From Pseudomonadota bacterium (GTDB taxonomy: Bacteria; Pseudomonadota; Gammaproteobacteria; Burkholderiales; Burkholderiaceae_C), in the NCBI GenBank assembly GCA_023387335.1, contig JAEWIF010000038.1, positions 1 through 64,000 on the forward strand: a DNA stretch of 64,000 bases. The letters are read 5' to 3'. The position numbers and the translations under genes are program-made. Each line of letters starts with the position of its first letter. The stretch's first letter is position 1. Shown here in pieces: positions 41,944 through 49,670 of the stretch. The notes below the pieces were generated by a model. That model was given only the letters and a program-made list of their open reading frames with translations. It searched no databases and was not told where the DNA came from.

Positions 41944-43179
41944 TTAGAAGCTGTGTCGCACGCCGAAGTCGAAGGCGCTGGACGAGGCATTGGCGGCAGG
42001 GCCGGGCGCAGCGCCTGGCACGGCCGACGAGGTCGCACCGTTCGAATTGCGAACCCGGGCATACGTCGTGTAGACCGCCGTGCGCTTGGACAGGTTGTGC
42101 ACGTAGCCCAGCGCCATCTTGCGGCTGCGCGGCTCGGTCGTGCCGTTGTCCACGCAGTATTGCGAGAAGGAGGCGCGGATCTCGCCGGTGCCCATGGGGA
42201 CCAGGCCGCCGATCAGCCAACCGCGGCCTTCCGTGGTGCCGACTTCATCGAAGGCGATATGGCCCATCAGCTTGGCGACGCCGAAGTCCCACTGGGCGCC
42301 GATGTTGTTCTGGTCGATGTCGCCGGTGGAGGCTTCAGTGCGGCTCAGGCCGAGGGCGATGTTCAGCGGGCCGGCGGCGTAGCCGATGCGCGCGCCGAAG
42401 CCGTTGCCGTCATCTTCCGTCGCGCCCGCCGTGCTCGGGTTCTCACCGCGGTAGTGCTGGACCTGGCCATAGAAGCCGCCCAGGTTGCCCGGCAGGAAGT
42501 AGCCGATGCTGTTGGAGGCCCGCACGGTGGTCGCGCCGGTAATGGCGCTGCCGGTGGTGCCTAGCAGCGTCTGCGTGGTGCCGGCGCCGTTGGTGCCGAA
42601 GGGGTCGAACACGGTGAGGTTCCAGAACTGCGGCGTGTAGTCGCGGCCCAGTCGCAGCTCACCCCAGCCGCCGGCCAGGCTGACGGTCGAACGACGGTTG
42701 AAGGTCAGGCCTTGGGTGCCAGCACGGACCGGAGCGTTCGCGCCGGAGGTGGGCACGAAAGCGGCAACGGCCTGGTTGTTGGAACTGGTGCCGGCGCCTT
42801 GACCGTCGTCGTTGGCTACGCCGGCTTCGAGCCAGAAGGAAGCGGACATGCCGCCGCCCAGGTCTTCCGTGCCGCGGAAACCGAGGCGCGAGCTGTTGTA
42901 GCCCGAGTTCGTGAGGCGGGTGACGCTGCCCGCGCCCGTGCCCTTGTTCGACACGCGCTGGACGGTGGCATCCACCACGCCGAACAGCGTGACCGACGAG
43001 GACTGCGCGGAGGCGAACCCGGCGGTTGCAAGGGCAGCCAGGGCAGCTACGCTTTCCGACCTCTTCGGTGGGAGTCCTGTTGGGCTGCATCCCTCGACAG
43101 GCGCTCGAATCGGCGCTTCTGGCGGGCTTGGCCCAGTCGCACACCGATTCTTCAGGACGATCGTGACCGGTAACCGCAT
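41944..43179 (-). CDS. Gram-negative porin with an abnormal N-terminus
   Basis: This is a 16-stranded general porin of the beta-proteobacterial type. From the signal-peptide core SVAALAALATAGFASAQ onward it closely follows the second porin in this window (SSVTLFGVVDAT; LTNSGYNSSRLGFRGTEDLG; C-terminal AFDFGVRHSF ending in Phe). Before that core there is no ATG-Lys-Lys; the frame continues upstream through about 42 unrelated residues to ATG 43179, and no other ATG, GTG or TTG lies between. It may be expressed from that distant start, or be silent. The barrel itself is intact. Confidence 0.75.
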   Translation of the reverse strand: MRLPVTIVLKNRCATGPSPPEAPIRAPVEGCSPTGLPPKRSESVAALAALATAGFASAQSSSVTLFGVVDATVQRVSNKGTGAGSVTRLTNSGYNSSRLGFRGTEDLGGGMSASFWLEAGVANDDGQGAGTSSNNQAVAAFVPTSGANAPVRAGTQGLTFNRRSTVSLAGGWGELRLGRDYTPQFWNLTVFDPFGTNGAGTTQTLLGTTGSAITGATTVRASNSIGYFLPGNLGGFYGQVQHYRGENPSTAGATEDDGNGFGARIGYAAGPLNIALGLSRTEASTGDIDQNNIGAQWDFGVAKLMGHIAFDEVGTTEGRGWLIGGLVPMGTGEIRASFSQYCVDNGTTEPRSRKMALGYVHNLSKRTAVYTTYARVRNSNGATSSAVPGAAPGPAANASSSAFDFGVRHSF

Positions 43180-43279
43180 GCGGCCAGCCGCTTGGCCGCT
43201 CGATCTTCAGCCCGGCAGCGGGGCCGGCGGGATCGCGACCCAGTGTGCAACACGCGGCCAGCTCTGCAAAGGGCGGATG

Positions 43280-43312
43280 AAAAAAGCCCCCGGGCCTTGC
43301 GATCCGGGGGCT
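43280..43312 (-). terminator. Terminator of the candidate sRNA
   Basis: AGCCCCCGG (minus-strand 43312–43304) pairs exactly with CCGGGGGCT (43293–43285) around a 10-nt loop, followed on the minus strand by six T residues. It lies 101 nt before the ORF start of the minus-strand porin, so it cannot serve a known gene end. Confidence 0.85.
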
Positions 43313-43371
43313 AAGTCCACCATTGGAGAGGTGGAGGAGACAATCGGCAGCACAACGCTTCGTTATGCTTC
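43280..43371 (-). ncRNA. Candidate small regulatory RNA
   Basis: On the minus strand a -10 box TATACT (43383–43378) is followed by about 92 nt that end in a strong terminator. The RNA would have a single-stranded 5' part including UGUCUCCUCC, a hairpin CCACC(UCUCCAAU)GGUGG (43334–43317) and the terminator stem. The hairpin loop UCUCCAA is the exact complement of UUGGAGA (44840–44846), the Shine-Dalgarno region of the second porin. No open reading frame of note lies in it. Alternatively this is the leader of the minus-strand porin with an attenuator. Existence is inferred from form alone. Confidence 0.5.
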
Positions 43372-43377
43372 GAAATC

Positions 43378-43383
43378 AGTATA
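43378..43383 (-). promoter_or_regulatory. -10 box for the candidate sRNA
   Basis: TATACT matches five of six bases of the sigma-70 -10 consensus. A TTGCTG hexamer lies 19 nt upstream on the same strand, a long but possible spacing. Confidence 0.45.
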
Positions 43384-43466
43384 GCCCGTGATTGCTGCGA
43401 TGCAGCAACCGGGCCCGAGCATCCGTGAATTTACGTACCGGATCTGTGGTCCGGGGGGAACAGTCG

Positions 43467-43919
43467 ATGGAATGCACAGTCACTTGGACCGGCGCTGCCG
43501 GTACCCGCTCCGGCATGGGTTTTGTCGCCGAGACCGGCAGCGGCCATGTGCTCGCGATGGACGGCGCGCCGGACGAGGCGCGGCCGGAGAACGGCGGCCG
43601 CAACCTGGCGCCGCGGCCCATGGAAACCGTCCTGGCAGGCACCGGCGGCTGCACCGCCTACGACGTGGTGCTGATCCTGCGGCGTGGCCGACATGCGGTG
43701 TCCGGCTGCTCGGTGCAGCTCAAGGCGGAGCGTGCGCCTACGGATCCGAAGGTGTTCACCGCCATCCACATGCATTTCACGGTCACCGGCAAGGCGCTGC
43801 CCGCGCCGGCCGTGGAGCGGGCGATCGCCATGAGCCACGAGAAGTACTGCTCGGCGACGGCCATGCTCGCCAAGACGGCGACAGTCACTACCAGCTTCGA
43901 GATCGTCGAAACGGCCTGA
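43467..43919 (+). CDS. OsmC/Ohr-family protein
   Basis: The 150-residue protein is of the OsmC type, small peroxide-reducing proteins that use two cysteines. C62 in AGTGGCTAYDVV and C128 in SHEKYCSATAML sit at the family positions. The conserved Arg region APRPMETVL is present. Substrates are typically organic peroxides. GGGGGGAA lies 7 nt before ATG 43467; the frame is open further upstream but without a better start. It converges on coq7 with 9 nt between stops. Confidence 0.88.
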   Translation: MECTVTWTGAAGTRSGMGFVAETGSGHVLAMDGAPDEARPENGGRNLAPRPMETVLAGTGGCTAYDVVLILRRGRHAVSGCSVQLKAERAPTDPKVFTAIHMHFTVTGKALPAPAVERAIAMSHEKYCSATAMLAKTATVTTSFEIVETA

Positions 43920-43928
43920 ATCGAGCGT

Positions 43929-44546
43929 TCAGATGTAGTGGGCGGTGGTCGTCATGACCTTGGCCGCCGCCCGCATCAGGCCTTTGGCCACCGCGGGCAG
44001 CTCGGCGCCACCGGCGCTGGCGGCCTGCGAAGCGTGGGCGGCCTCGTCCTCTTTCATCTGCGCCACTATGGCGCGCGACGCGTGATCGGAGGCTGGCAGG
44101 CGATCTAGGTGACCGGCCAGATGGGCCTCGACCTGGCGCTCGGTTTCCATCACGAAGCCCAGGCTCACGCGGTCGCCCAGGCGGCCGGCCAGCAGGCCCA
44201 GGCCGAAGGCGCCGGCATACCAGAGCGGGTTGAGCAGGGACGGGCGGGCGCCGAGCTCCTCCAGGCGCGTGCGCGTCCACGCCAGGTGATCCGTTTCCTC
44301 GCGAGCCGCCTGCTCGAGATGGCTGCGGAGCGCTGGATCGCGGGTCGACGCTGCCTGGGCGGTGTACAGCGCCTGCGCACAGATCTCGCCGACGTGGTTC
44401 ACGCGCATCAGGGAGGCCGCCTTCCGTTTTTCATCCGGAGTGAGCGCCGCCTCACTTTGAGGGGCAACGGGGCGGGGCCGAACCGGCCGGGCATGAGCAA
44501 ACAGAGTGCGTAGGGCGCTGTCGGCGGCGCCTAGGAGTCGGTCCAT
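43929..44546 (-). CDS. coq7: 2-polyprenyl-3-methyl-6-methoxy-1,4-benzoquinone monooxygenase (Coq7)
   Basis: Coq7 is a membrane-associated diiron enzyme that hydroxylates demethoxyubiquinone, the next-to-last step of ubiquinone synthesis. The 205-residue protein has all iron ligand motifs: NHVGEICAQALY, EETDHLAW, METERQVEAHL and KEDEAAHA. A hydrophobic patch at about 105–125 mediates membrane contact. ATG 44546 has no Shine-Dalgarno but TACACT ends 6 nt before it, so the mRNA may be leaderless. Confidence 0.95.
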   Translation of the reverse strand: MDRLLGAADSALRTLFAHARPVRPRPVAPQSEAALTPDEKRKAASLMRVNHVGEICAQALYTAQAASTRDPALRSHLEQAAREETDHLAWTRTRLEELGARPSLLNPLWYAGAFGLGLLAGRLGDRVSLGFVMETERQVEAHLAGHLDRLPASDHASRAIVAQMKEDEAAHASQAASAGGAELPAVAKGLMRAAAKVMTTTAHYI

Positions 44547-44853
44547 GTCGGCAGTGTAGAAGGCCGGCCGCTTTCCGGGCGGGCAGGGGCGGCGCGAACA
44601 ACCTCACGCGCGGATGGGGTCCGCCGCCTTGTCCTGTTGCGCCGTTTCCACTAGTGCCGCCCGCCTTGTTGTCGGCATGCAACGAAACCCTCGGTCGCGG
44701 GCTAAATACTTTGCCCAAGAAAAGGCGCTCTGGTGCAATAGCGCCAACTTCCCAAAAGGAGGTTGGCCCGGGGATCCGGCGGGAGCACCAATGTGCCTGC
44801 ATGAGGTGAGCCCTTCGCACCGGAGCCCTATGTTTAACCTTGGAGAAACTTGC
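44547..44853 (+). promoter_or_regulatory. Long structured leader of the second porin
   Basis: This 307-bp gene-free gap separates coq7 from the porin. A TAAATA box (44703–44708) is a weak -10 candidate. Two hairpins overlap by three bases: GGCGCT/AGCGCC (44724–44745) and a 10-bp stem GCCAACTTCC/GGAGGTTGGC around CAAAA (44743–44767), so they compete. The second buries an AGGAGG. The true ribosome-binding site is TTGGAGA (44840–44846). Confidence 0.45.
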
Positions 44854-45960
44854 ATGAAAAAATCTCTAGTTGCCCTGGCTGTCCTGGCCGCCGCCGGCGC
44901 CGCCTCCGCTCAGTCGTCCGTGACGCTGTTCGGTATCGTTGACGCGACCCTGCAGGTTGGCCGCGGCTCGATCGCCAACAAGCACCAGCTGACCAACTCC
45001 GGTTACAACAGCTCGCGTCTGGGCTTCCGTGGCACGGAAGACCTGGGTGGCGGCATGTCCGCCTCCTTCTGGCTGGAAGCCGGCCTGAACAACGACGACG
45101 GCCAAGGCGCCGCCACCAACTCCAACAACCAGGCCGTTGCCGCTTTCGTGCCCACCACCGGCGCGAACGCTCCGGTCCGCGCTGGTACCCAAGGCCTGAC
45201 CTTCAACCGTCGTTCGACGGTCAGCCTGGCCGGCGGCTGGGGTGAACTGCGTCTGGGCCGTGACTACAGCCCGCAATTCTGGAACCTGACCACGTTCGAT
45301 CCGTTCGGCACGAACGGCGTCGGCACGACCCAGACCCTGAACGGTTCCGCTGGCGGCCCGGTGAACGTCCGTGCTTCCAACACCATCGGCTACTTCCTGC
45401 CGGGCAACCTGGGCGGCTTCTACGGCCAGGCCCAGTACTACATGGGTGAGAACCTGAAGGACGGCGCCGCCACCGAGAAGGACGGCACGGGCGCTGGCTT
45501 CCGCGTCGGCTACGCCGCGGGCCCCGTCAACGTCGCTGTCGCGTACTCCCGTACCGACTACGCTTCCACCGCCACCGCCGGCCAGATCACCACGTTCAAC
45601 GTGGGTGGCCAGTGGGACTTCGGCGTTGCCAAGCTGATGGCTCACTTCAACCGCGACACGGTTGAGACCACTGCCGGTGACCTCGACACCAACGGCTGGC
45701 TGATCGGTACCCTGGTGCCGGTCGGCGCTGGTGAGATCCGTGCCTCCTACTCGCAGAGCGAGCAGGACTTCGGCACCGAAGCTCGCGGCCGCAAGCTGGC
45801 TCTGGGCTACGTGCATAACCTGTCCAAGCGCACCGCCGTGTACACCACCGTGGCTCGCATCCGCAACAACGGCGGCGCTGCCTTCGCCCTGGGCGGTTCC
45901 AGCACCGGCGCCAACACGAACTCCACCGGTTTCGACCTGGGCGTTCGCCACAGCTTCTAA
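44854..45960 (+). CDS. Gram-negative porin
   Basis: This general porin has 368 residues. The signal peptide MKKSLVALAVLAAAGAASAQ is followed by SSVTLFGIVDATLQV, the standard start of beta-proteobacterial porins, and the C-terminus FDLGVRHSF ends in the Phe needed for outer-membrane assembly. The gene uses CGT, GGT and AAC codons more than its neighbours, which suggests high expression. It has GGAG 8 nt before ATG and its own terminator. It is a close paralogue of the minus-strand porin 1.7 kb away. Confidence 0.97.
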   Translation: MKKSLVALAVLAAAGAASAQSSVTLFGIVDATLQVGRGSIANKHQLTNSGYNSSRLGFRGTEDLGGGMSASFWLEAGLNNDDGQGAATNSNNQAVAAFVPTTGANAPVRAGTQGLTFNRRSTVSLAGGWGELRLGRDYSPQFWNLTTFDPFGTNGVGTTQTLNGSAGGPVNVRASNTIGYFLPGNLGGFYGQAQYYMGENLKDGAATEKDGTGAGFRVGYAAGPVNVAVAYSRTDYASTATAGQITTFNVGGQWDFGVAKLMAHFNRDTVETTAGDLDTNGWLIGTLVPVGAGEIRASYSQSEQDFGTEARGRKLALGYVHNLSKRTAVYTTVARIRNNGGAAFALGGSSTGANTNSTGFDLGVRHSF

Positions 45961-46000
45961 TTCGAAGGCTGGTTCACCAGCCTGAAAATAAGAAACTTGA

Positions 46001-46024
46001 AAGCCGCCTTCGGGCGGCTTTTTT
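46001..46024 (+). terminator. Terminator after the second porin
   Basis: AAGCCGCC pairs with GGCGGCTT around TTCG (46001–46020), followed by a T-run. It ends the porin transcript 40 nt after the stop. Confidence 0.95.
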
Positions 46025-46060
46025 CATGAGCGCTACGATTTCGATGATGAGGACGACCGA

Positions 46061-46846
46061 TTGCGGATAGACCTGTTCGGAAGCGGCGGTGCGGGCGCCG
46101 GCCTGGCGTGCATCGCCGCTCTGCTGGCGGGTTGCGCCTCGTCGCCCCCTCCGACCCAGACCATCGCGGACACCCCGTGGGCCATGGCCTCCCGCGTGTC
46201 CGCCATTCCGCCGGTGCTGAATGCCGGCTGGGAGCACGTTGCCCTGCCCGGCAAGACCCGCGTGCAGTTCGTCCCCATCCATGACGACGGCCGCGCGGCG
46301 CTGGAGGCGACCGCCGTCTCCGCCGCCAGCGTCGTGCGCAAGCGCGTGCGCATCGAGCCGCAGGACCTGGGAAGGCTGCGCTTTTCCTGGAAGGTGCCGC
46401 AACTCATCGAGGCGGCCGATCTCGCCACCCGCGAAGCCGACGACGCGCCGGTGCGCGTCATCCTGGCCTTCGACGGCGATCGCTCGCGCATGTCCGCCAA
46501 GGACGCGATGCTGTCCGAGCTGATGCGCACGCTGACGGGCGAGGAGATGCCCTACGCGACGCTGATGTACGTGTGGTGCAACAAGCGCGCGCCCGGCACC
46601 GTCGTGCGCAGCCCCAGGACCGATCGCGTCCGCAAGCTGGTGCTCGAGTCCGGTCCGGAACGGCTCCGCCGATGGCTCGACTACGAGCGCGACGTGCGGG
46701 CCGATTTCGAGAAGGCCTTCGGCGAACCGCCCGGTGCCTTGATCGGCATCGCGCTGATGACCGACAGCGACAACACCCGCAGCACCGCGAGCGCGCTTTA
46801 CGGCCCGGTGCGTCACGTCGCTCCGACCGCTTCCGTCGCTCGCTGA
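46061..46846 (+). CDS. DUF3047 family lipoprotein
   Basis: The 261-residue protein has a lipoprotein signal with lipobox LLAGCASSP (Cys about residue 25) and a domain with RIEPQDLGRLRFSWKVP and PYATLMYVWCNKR, typical of DUF3047 as I recall it. Its role is unknown. The start is TTG 46061 with GAGGA 7 nt upstream; nearby ATGs are out of frame. It lies alone between the porin terminator and the transporter operon. Confidence 0.75.
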   Translation: MRIDLFGSGGAGAGLACIAALLAGCASSPPPTQTIADTPWAMASRVSAIPPVLNAGWEHVALPGKTRVQFVPIHDDGRAALEATAVSAASVVRKRVRIEPQDLGRLRFSWKVPQLIEAADLATREADDAPVRVILAFDGDRSRMSAKDAMLSELMRTLTGEEMPYATLMYVWCNKRAPGTVVRSPRTDRVRKLVLESGPERLRRWLDYERDVRADFEKAFGEPPGALIGIALMTDSDNTRSTASALYGPVRHVAPTASVAR

Positions 46847-46887
46847 GCGGTCCTTCTCATGACCGGCGTCCGCCGGGGGAAACCCTT

Positions 46888-46917
46888 TTGACTAACTGCT
46901 GGGGCGGCCTGCATAGT
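46888..46917 (+). promoter_or_regulatory. Promoter of the peptide-transporter operon
   Basis: TTGACT (46888–46893) and CATAGT (46912–46917) are 18 nt apart, a reasonable sigma-70 promoter. Transcription would start about 25 nt before the first ATG, and AGAGGG provides the ribosome-binding site. Confidence 0.6.
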
Positions 46918-46948
46918 CGCCGCTTCCCAAACAATCCAAGAGGGTTTC

Positions 46949-48532
46949 ATGAAGATCAAGTACGCACTCCTGTGCGCCGCGGCCGCGGCCGCCATGGCCA
47001 GCACCCCGGCCGTGCAAGCGAAGACCTTCCGCTGGGCCAGTGCCGGTGAAATCTCCACCTGGGACATCCACTCCCAGAACAACGCGCTGCAGAACGGCAT
47101 CCATGCCGCGGTCTACGAGTCGCTGGTCTACTACAACAGCCGCACCTTCAAGATCGACCCGGTGCTGGCCGCCTCCTGGAACCAGGTCTCGCCGACCCAG
47201 CTGCGCGTCAACCTGCGCCAGAACGTCAAGTTCCACGACGGCAGCAACTTCACCGCCGACGACGCGGTGTATTCGCTGCAGCGCGCGATGGCCAAGACGT
47301 CGAACTTCACGCCCTACACCGCGGGCATCGACCGCGTCGTGAAGGTCAACAACAACACGATCGACATCTTCACCAAGAACCCCAACCCGGTGCTGCTGAA
47401 CCAGCTCACCGAGCTGCGGATGATGAGCAAGGCCTGGGCGGAGAAGAACAACTCGGTCGATCCCAAGGACATCCGCAACGTCAACCAGGAGACCTACGCC
47501 AACCGCAACGCGATGGGCACCGGTCCCTTCATCCTCAAGAGCTGGGTGCCGGACCAGCGCATGGTGATGGAGCGCAACCCGAACTGGTGGGGCAAGCTCG
47601 AAGGCAACCTGACCGAGATCGTGTACACCCCGATCAAGTCGGAAGCCACGCGCGTCGCGGCGCTGCTCTCCGGCGAGATCGACCTGCTGCTCGACCCCAG
47701 CCCCCAAGACCTCGGGCGCCTCCGCAACAACGCCAACCTGAAGGTGGTCGACGGCGTCGAGAGCCGCACCATCTTCTTCGGCCTGGACACTTTCCGCGAC
47801 GAGCTGCCCGGCTCCAGCGTGAAAGGCAAGAACCCGCTGAAGGACCAGCGCGTTCGCAAGGCGCTGTACCAGTCCATCGACATCGACAGCCTGATGCGCG
47901 TCACCATGCGCGGCCTGGGCCAGCCCACCGGCACGCTCATCGCGCCGCAGGTGAACGGCTGGAACGAGGACCTGCACAAGCGCATGCCCTACGACCCGGA
48001 AGGCGCCAAGAAGCTGCTGGCCGAAGCCGGCTATCCGCAGGGCTTCGAGATCGATTTCGCCTGCCCGAACAACCGCTACATCAACGACGAAGAGATCTGC
48101 CAGGCCGTCACCGCCATGTGGGCGCGCGCCGGCGTCCGCGCCAAGCTGCGCACCATGCCGCTGGTGACCTACTTCCCGATGATCCAGCGCTACGAAGCCA
48201 GCATCTACATGCTCGGCTGGGGCGTGCCGACCTTCGACGCCATGTACAGCCTGCAGTCGCTGGTGCGCACCGTCGGCACCGACGGTGACGGCAACTACAA
48301 CGTCGGCCGCTACAGCAACTCGAAGGTGGACGCGGTGATCGATCGCGCCAAGGTCGAGACCGACACGCTGGTGCGCAACCGCCGACTGGTCGAAGCGCTG
48401 CAGATGAGCAAGGAAGACTTCTCGCACATCCCGCTGCACAACCAGGTCATCCCCTGGGCGATGAAGAAGAACCTCGAGGTCGTGCACCGTCCGGACAACC
48501 GCATCGACTGGCGCCTCGTCTCGGTGAACTGA
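46949..48532 (+). CDS. Peptide-type ABC transporter substrate-binding protein (first copy)
   Basis: The 527-residue periplasmic protein is of the SBP_bac_5 (DppA/OppA) family. The signal peptide is cleaved near STPAVQAK (about residue 25). LRVNLRQNVKFHDGSNFTAD is the family signature, and KNPLKDQRVRKALYQSID and YDPEGAKKLLAEAGYPQGFE are also typical. It binds peptides or similar compounds; the exact ligand is not evident. It is the first gene of a seven-gene operon and a paralogue of the second binding protein. Confidence 0.93.
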   Translation: MKIKYALLCAAAAAAMASTPAVQAKTFRWASAGEISTWDIHSQNNALQNGIHAAVYESLVYYNSRTFKIDPVLAASWNQVSPTQLRVNLRQNVKFHDGSNFTADDAVYSLQRAMAKTSNFTPYTAGIDRVVKVNNNTIDIFTKNPNPVLLNQLTELRMMSKAWAEKNNSVDPKDIRNVNQETYANRNAMGTGPFILKSWVPDQRMVMERNPNWWGKLEGNLTEIVYTPIKSEATRVAALLSGEIDLLLDPSPQDLGRLRNNANLKVVDGVESRTIFFGLDTFRDELPGSSVKGKNPLKDQRVRKALYQSIDIDSLMRVTMRGLGQPTGTLIAPQVNGWNEDLHKRMPYDPEGAKKLLAEAGYPQGFEIDFACPNNRYINDEEICQAVTAMWARAGVRAKLRTMPLVTYFPMIQRYEASIYMLGWGVPTFDAMYSLQSLVRTVGTDGDGNYNVGRYSNSKVDAVIDRAKVETDTLVRNRRLVEALQMSKEDFSHIPLHNQVIPWAMKKNLEVVHRPDNRIDWRLVSVN

Positions 48533-48574
48533 TCTCTGCTTCGATGGGCGGCTGAGCCGCCCACAAGAAGAGCG

Positions 48575-48602
48575 AGGGGCGCTTCGGCGCCCTTCGTTTT
48601 TC
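48575..48602 (+). terminator. Hairpin after the first binding-protein gene
   Basis: AGGGGCGC pairs with GCGCCCTT around TTCG (48575–48594, one G·T pair), followed by CGTTTTT. It probably ends many transcripts here, so that the binding protein is made in excess over the membrane parts. A second palindrome GGGCGGC/GCCGCCC lies just upstream (48545–48561). Confidence 0.75.
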
Positions 48603-48689
48603 GATCGAAGCGCGGTTCTGGTGCTCGTTTCCACCGGGGCTGGCGCGCAGCTTGCTCTGCTAGCATTCGCCCCCGCTGTCGTCCTACCA

Positions 48690-49670
48690 ATGTTTGCATT
48701 CATCCTCCGACGCCTCATGCAGGCCGTGGTGGTCATGGTCGCCGTGGCCTTCATCGCGTTCCTGCTTTTCCAGTACGTGGGCGATCCGGTCGTCTTCCTG
48801 CTCGGGCAGGACGCCACGCCCGAACAGATCCGCAGCCTGCGCGCCGATCTGGGCCTGGACAAACCTTTCTTCGTGCAGTTCTGGCATTTCCTGCTCAATG
48901 CGGTGCAGGGCGAGTTCGGCCTCAGCTTGCGCCAGGGCGCCAAGGTCTCGCGGCTGATCGCCGAGCGATTCCCCGCCACGCTCGAACTCGCCCTCGTCGC
49001 CGCCGTGATGGCGCTCGTCATCGGCATTCCGATGGGCGTCTATTCGGCGCTGCGCCGCGGCAGCTTCCTCAGCCAGGCGTTCATGACGATTTCGCTGCTG
49101 GGCGTGTCGCTGCCGACCTTCCTGATCGGCATCCTGCTGATCCTGGTCTTCTCCGTCACCCTGGGCTGGTTCCCCAGCTTCGGCCGCGGCCAGACGGTGC
49201 AGGTCGGCTGGTGGTCCAGCGGCCTGCTCACGCCCAAGGGCTGGCACCACATCGTGCTGCCGGCGACGACGCTGGCCATCTTCCAGCTCACGCTCATCAT
49301 GCGGCTGGTGCGCGCCGAGATGCTCGAGGTGCTGCGCACCGACTACATCAAGTTCGCGCGCGCGCGGGGCCTTTCCAACCGCGCCATCCATTTCGGCCAC
49401 GCGCTGAAGAACACGCTGGTCCCGGTGATGACCATCACCGGCCTGCAGCTGGGCGGCCTGATCGCCTTCGCCATCATCACCGAGACGGTGTTCCAGTGGC
49501 CCGGCATGGGGCTGCTGTTCATCCAGGCCGTGACGTTCGCCGACATCCCCGTGATGGCCGCCTACCTGTGCCTGATCGCGCTGATCTTCGTGGTGATCAA
49601 CCTGGTGGTGGACCTGCTCTACTTCGCCGTCGATCCGCGCCTTCGCGTGGGCGGCGCCAAGGGGCACTGA
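48690..49670 (+). CDS. Peptide-type ABC transporter permease (DppB-like)
   Basis: The 326-residue inner-membrane permease has six hydrophobic helices, first MFAFILRRLMQAVVVMVAVA. The cytosolic EAA loop YIKFARARGLSNRAIHFGHA contacts the ATPases. GDPVVFLLGQDATPEQI after helix 1 is typical of DppB. I chose ATG 48690, which begins right at helix 1; it has no clear ribosome-binding site, and TAGCAT at 48661 may be a -10. The next gene's ATG shares one base with its stop. Confidence 0.93.
   Translation: MFAFILRRLMQAVVVMVAVAFIAFLLFQYVGDPVVFLLGQDATPEQIRSLRADLGLDKPFFVQFWHFLLNAVQGEFGLSLRQGAKVSRLIAERFPATLELALVAAVMALVIGIPMGVYSALRRGSFLSQAFMTISLLGVSLPTFLIGILLILVFSVTLGWFPSFGRGQTVQVGWWSSGLLTPKGWHHIVLPATTLAIFQLTLIMRLVRAEMLEVLRTDYIKFARARGLSNRAIHFGHALKNTLVPVMTITGLQLGGLIAFAIITETVFQWPGMGLLFIQAVTFADIPVMAAYLCLIALIFVVINLVVDLLYFAVDPRLRVGGAKGH

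Noticed and set aside
42712..43173. A 153-codon plus-strand frame over the porin and its upstream region
   Set aside because: It is antisense to the porin for most of its length, and I could not recognise its C-terminal part or find a ribosome-binding site.
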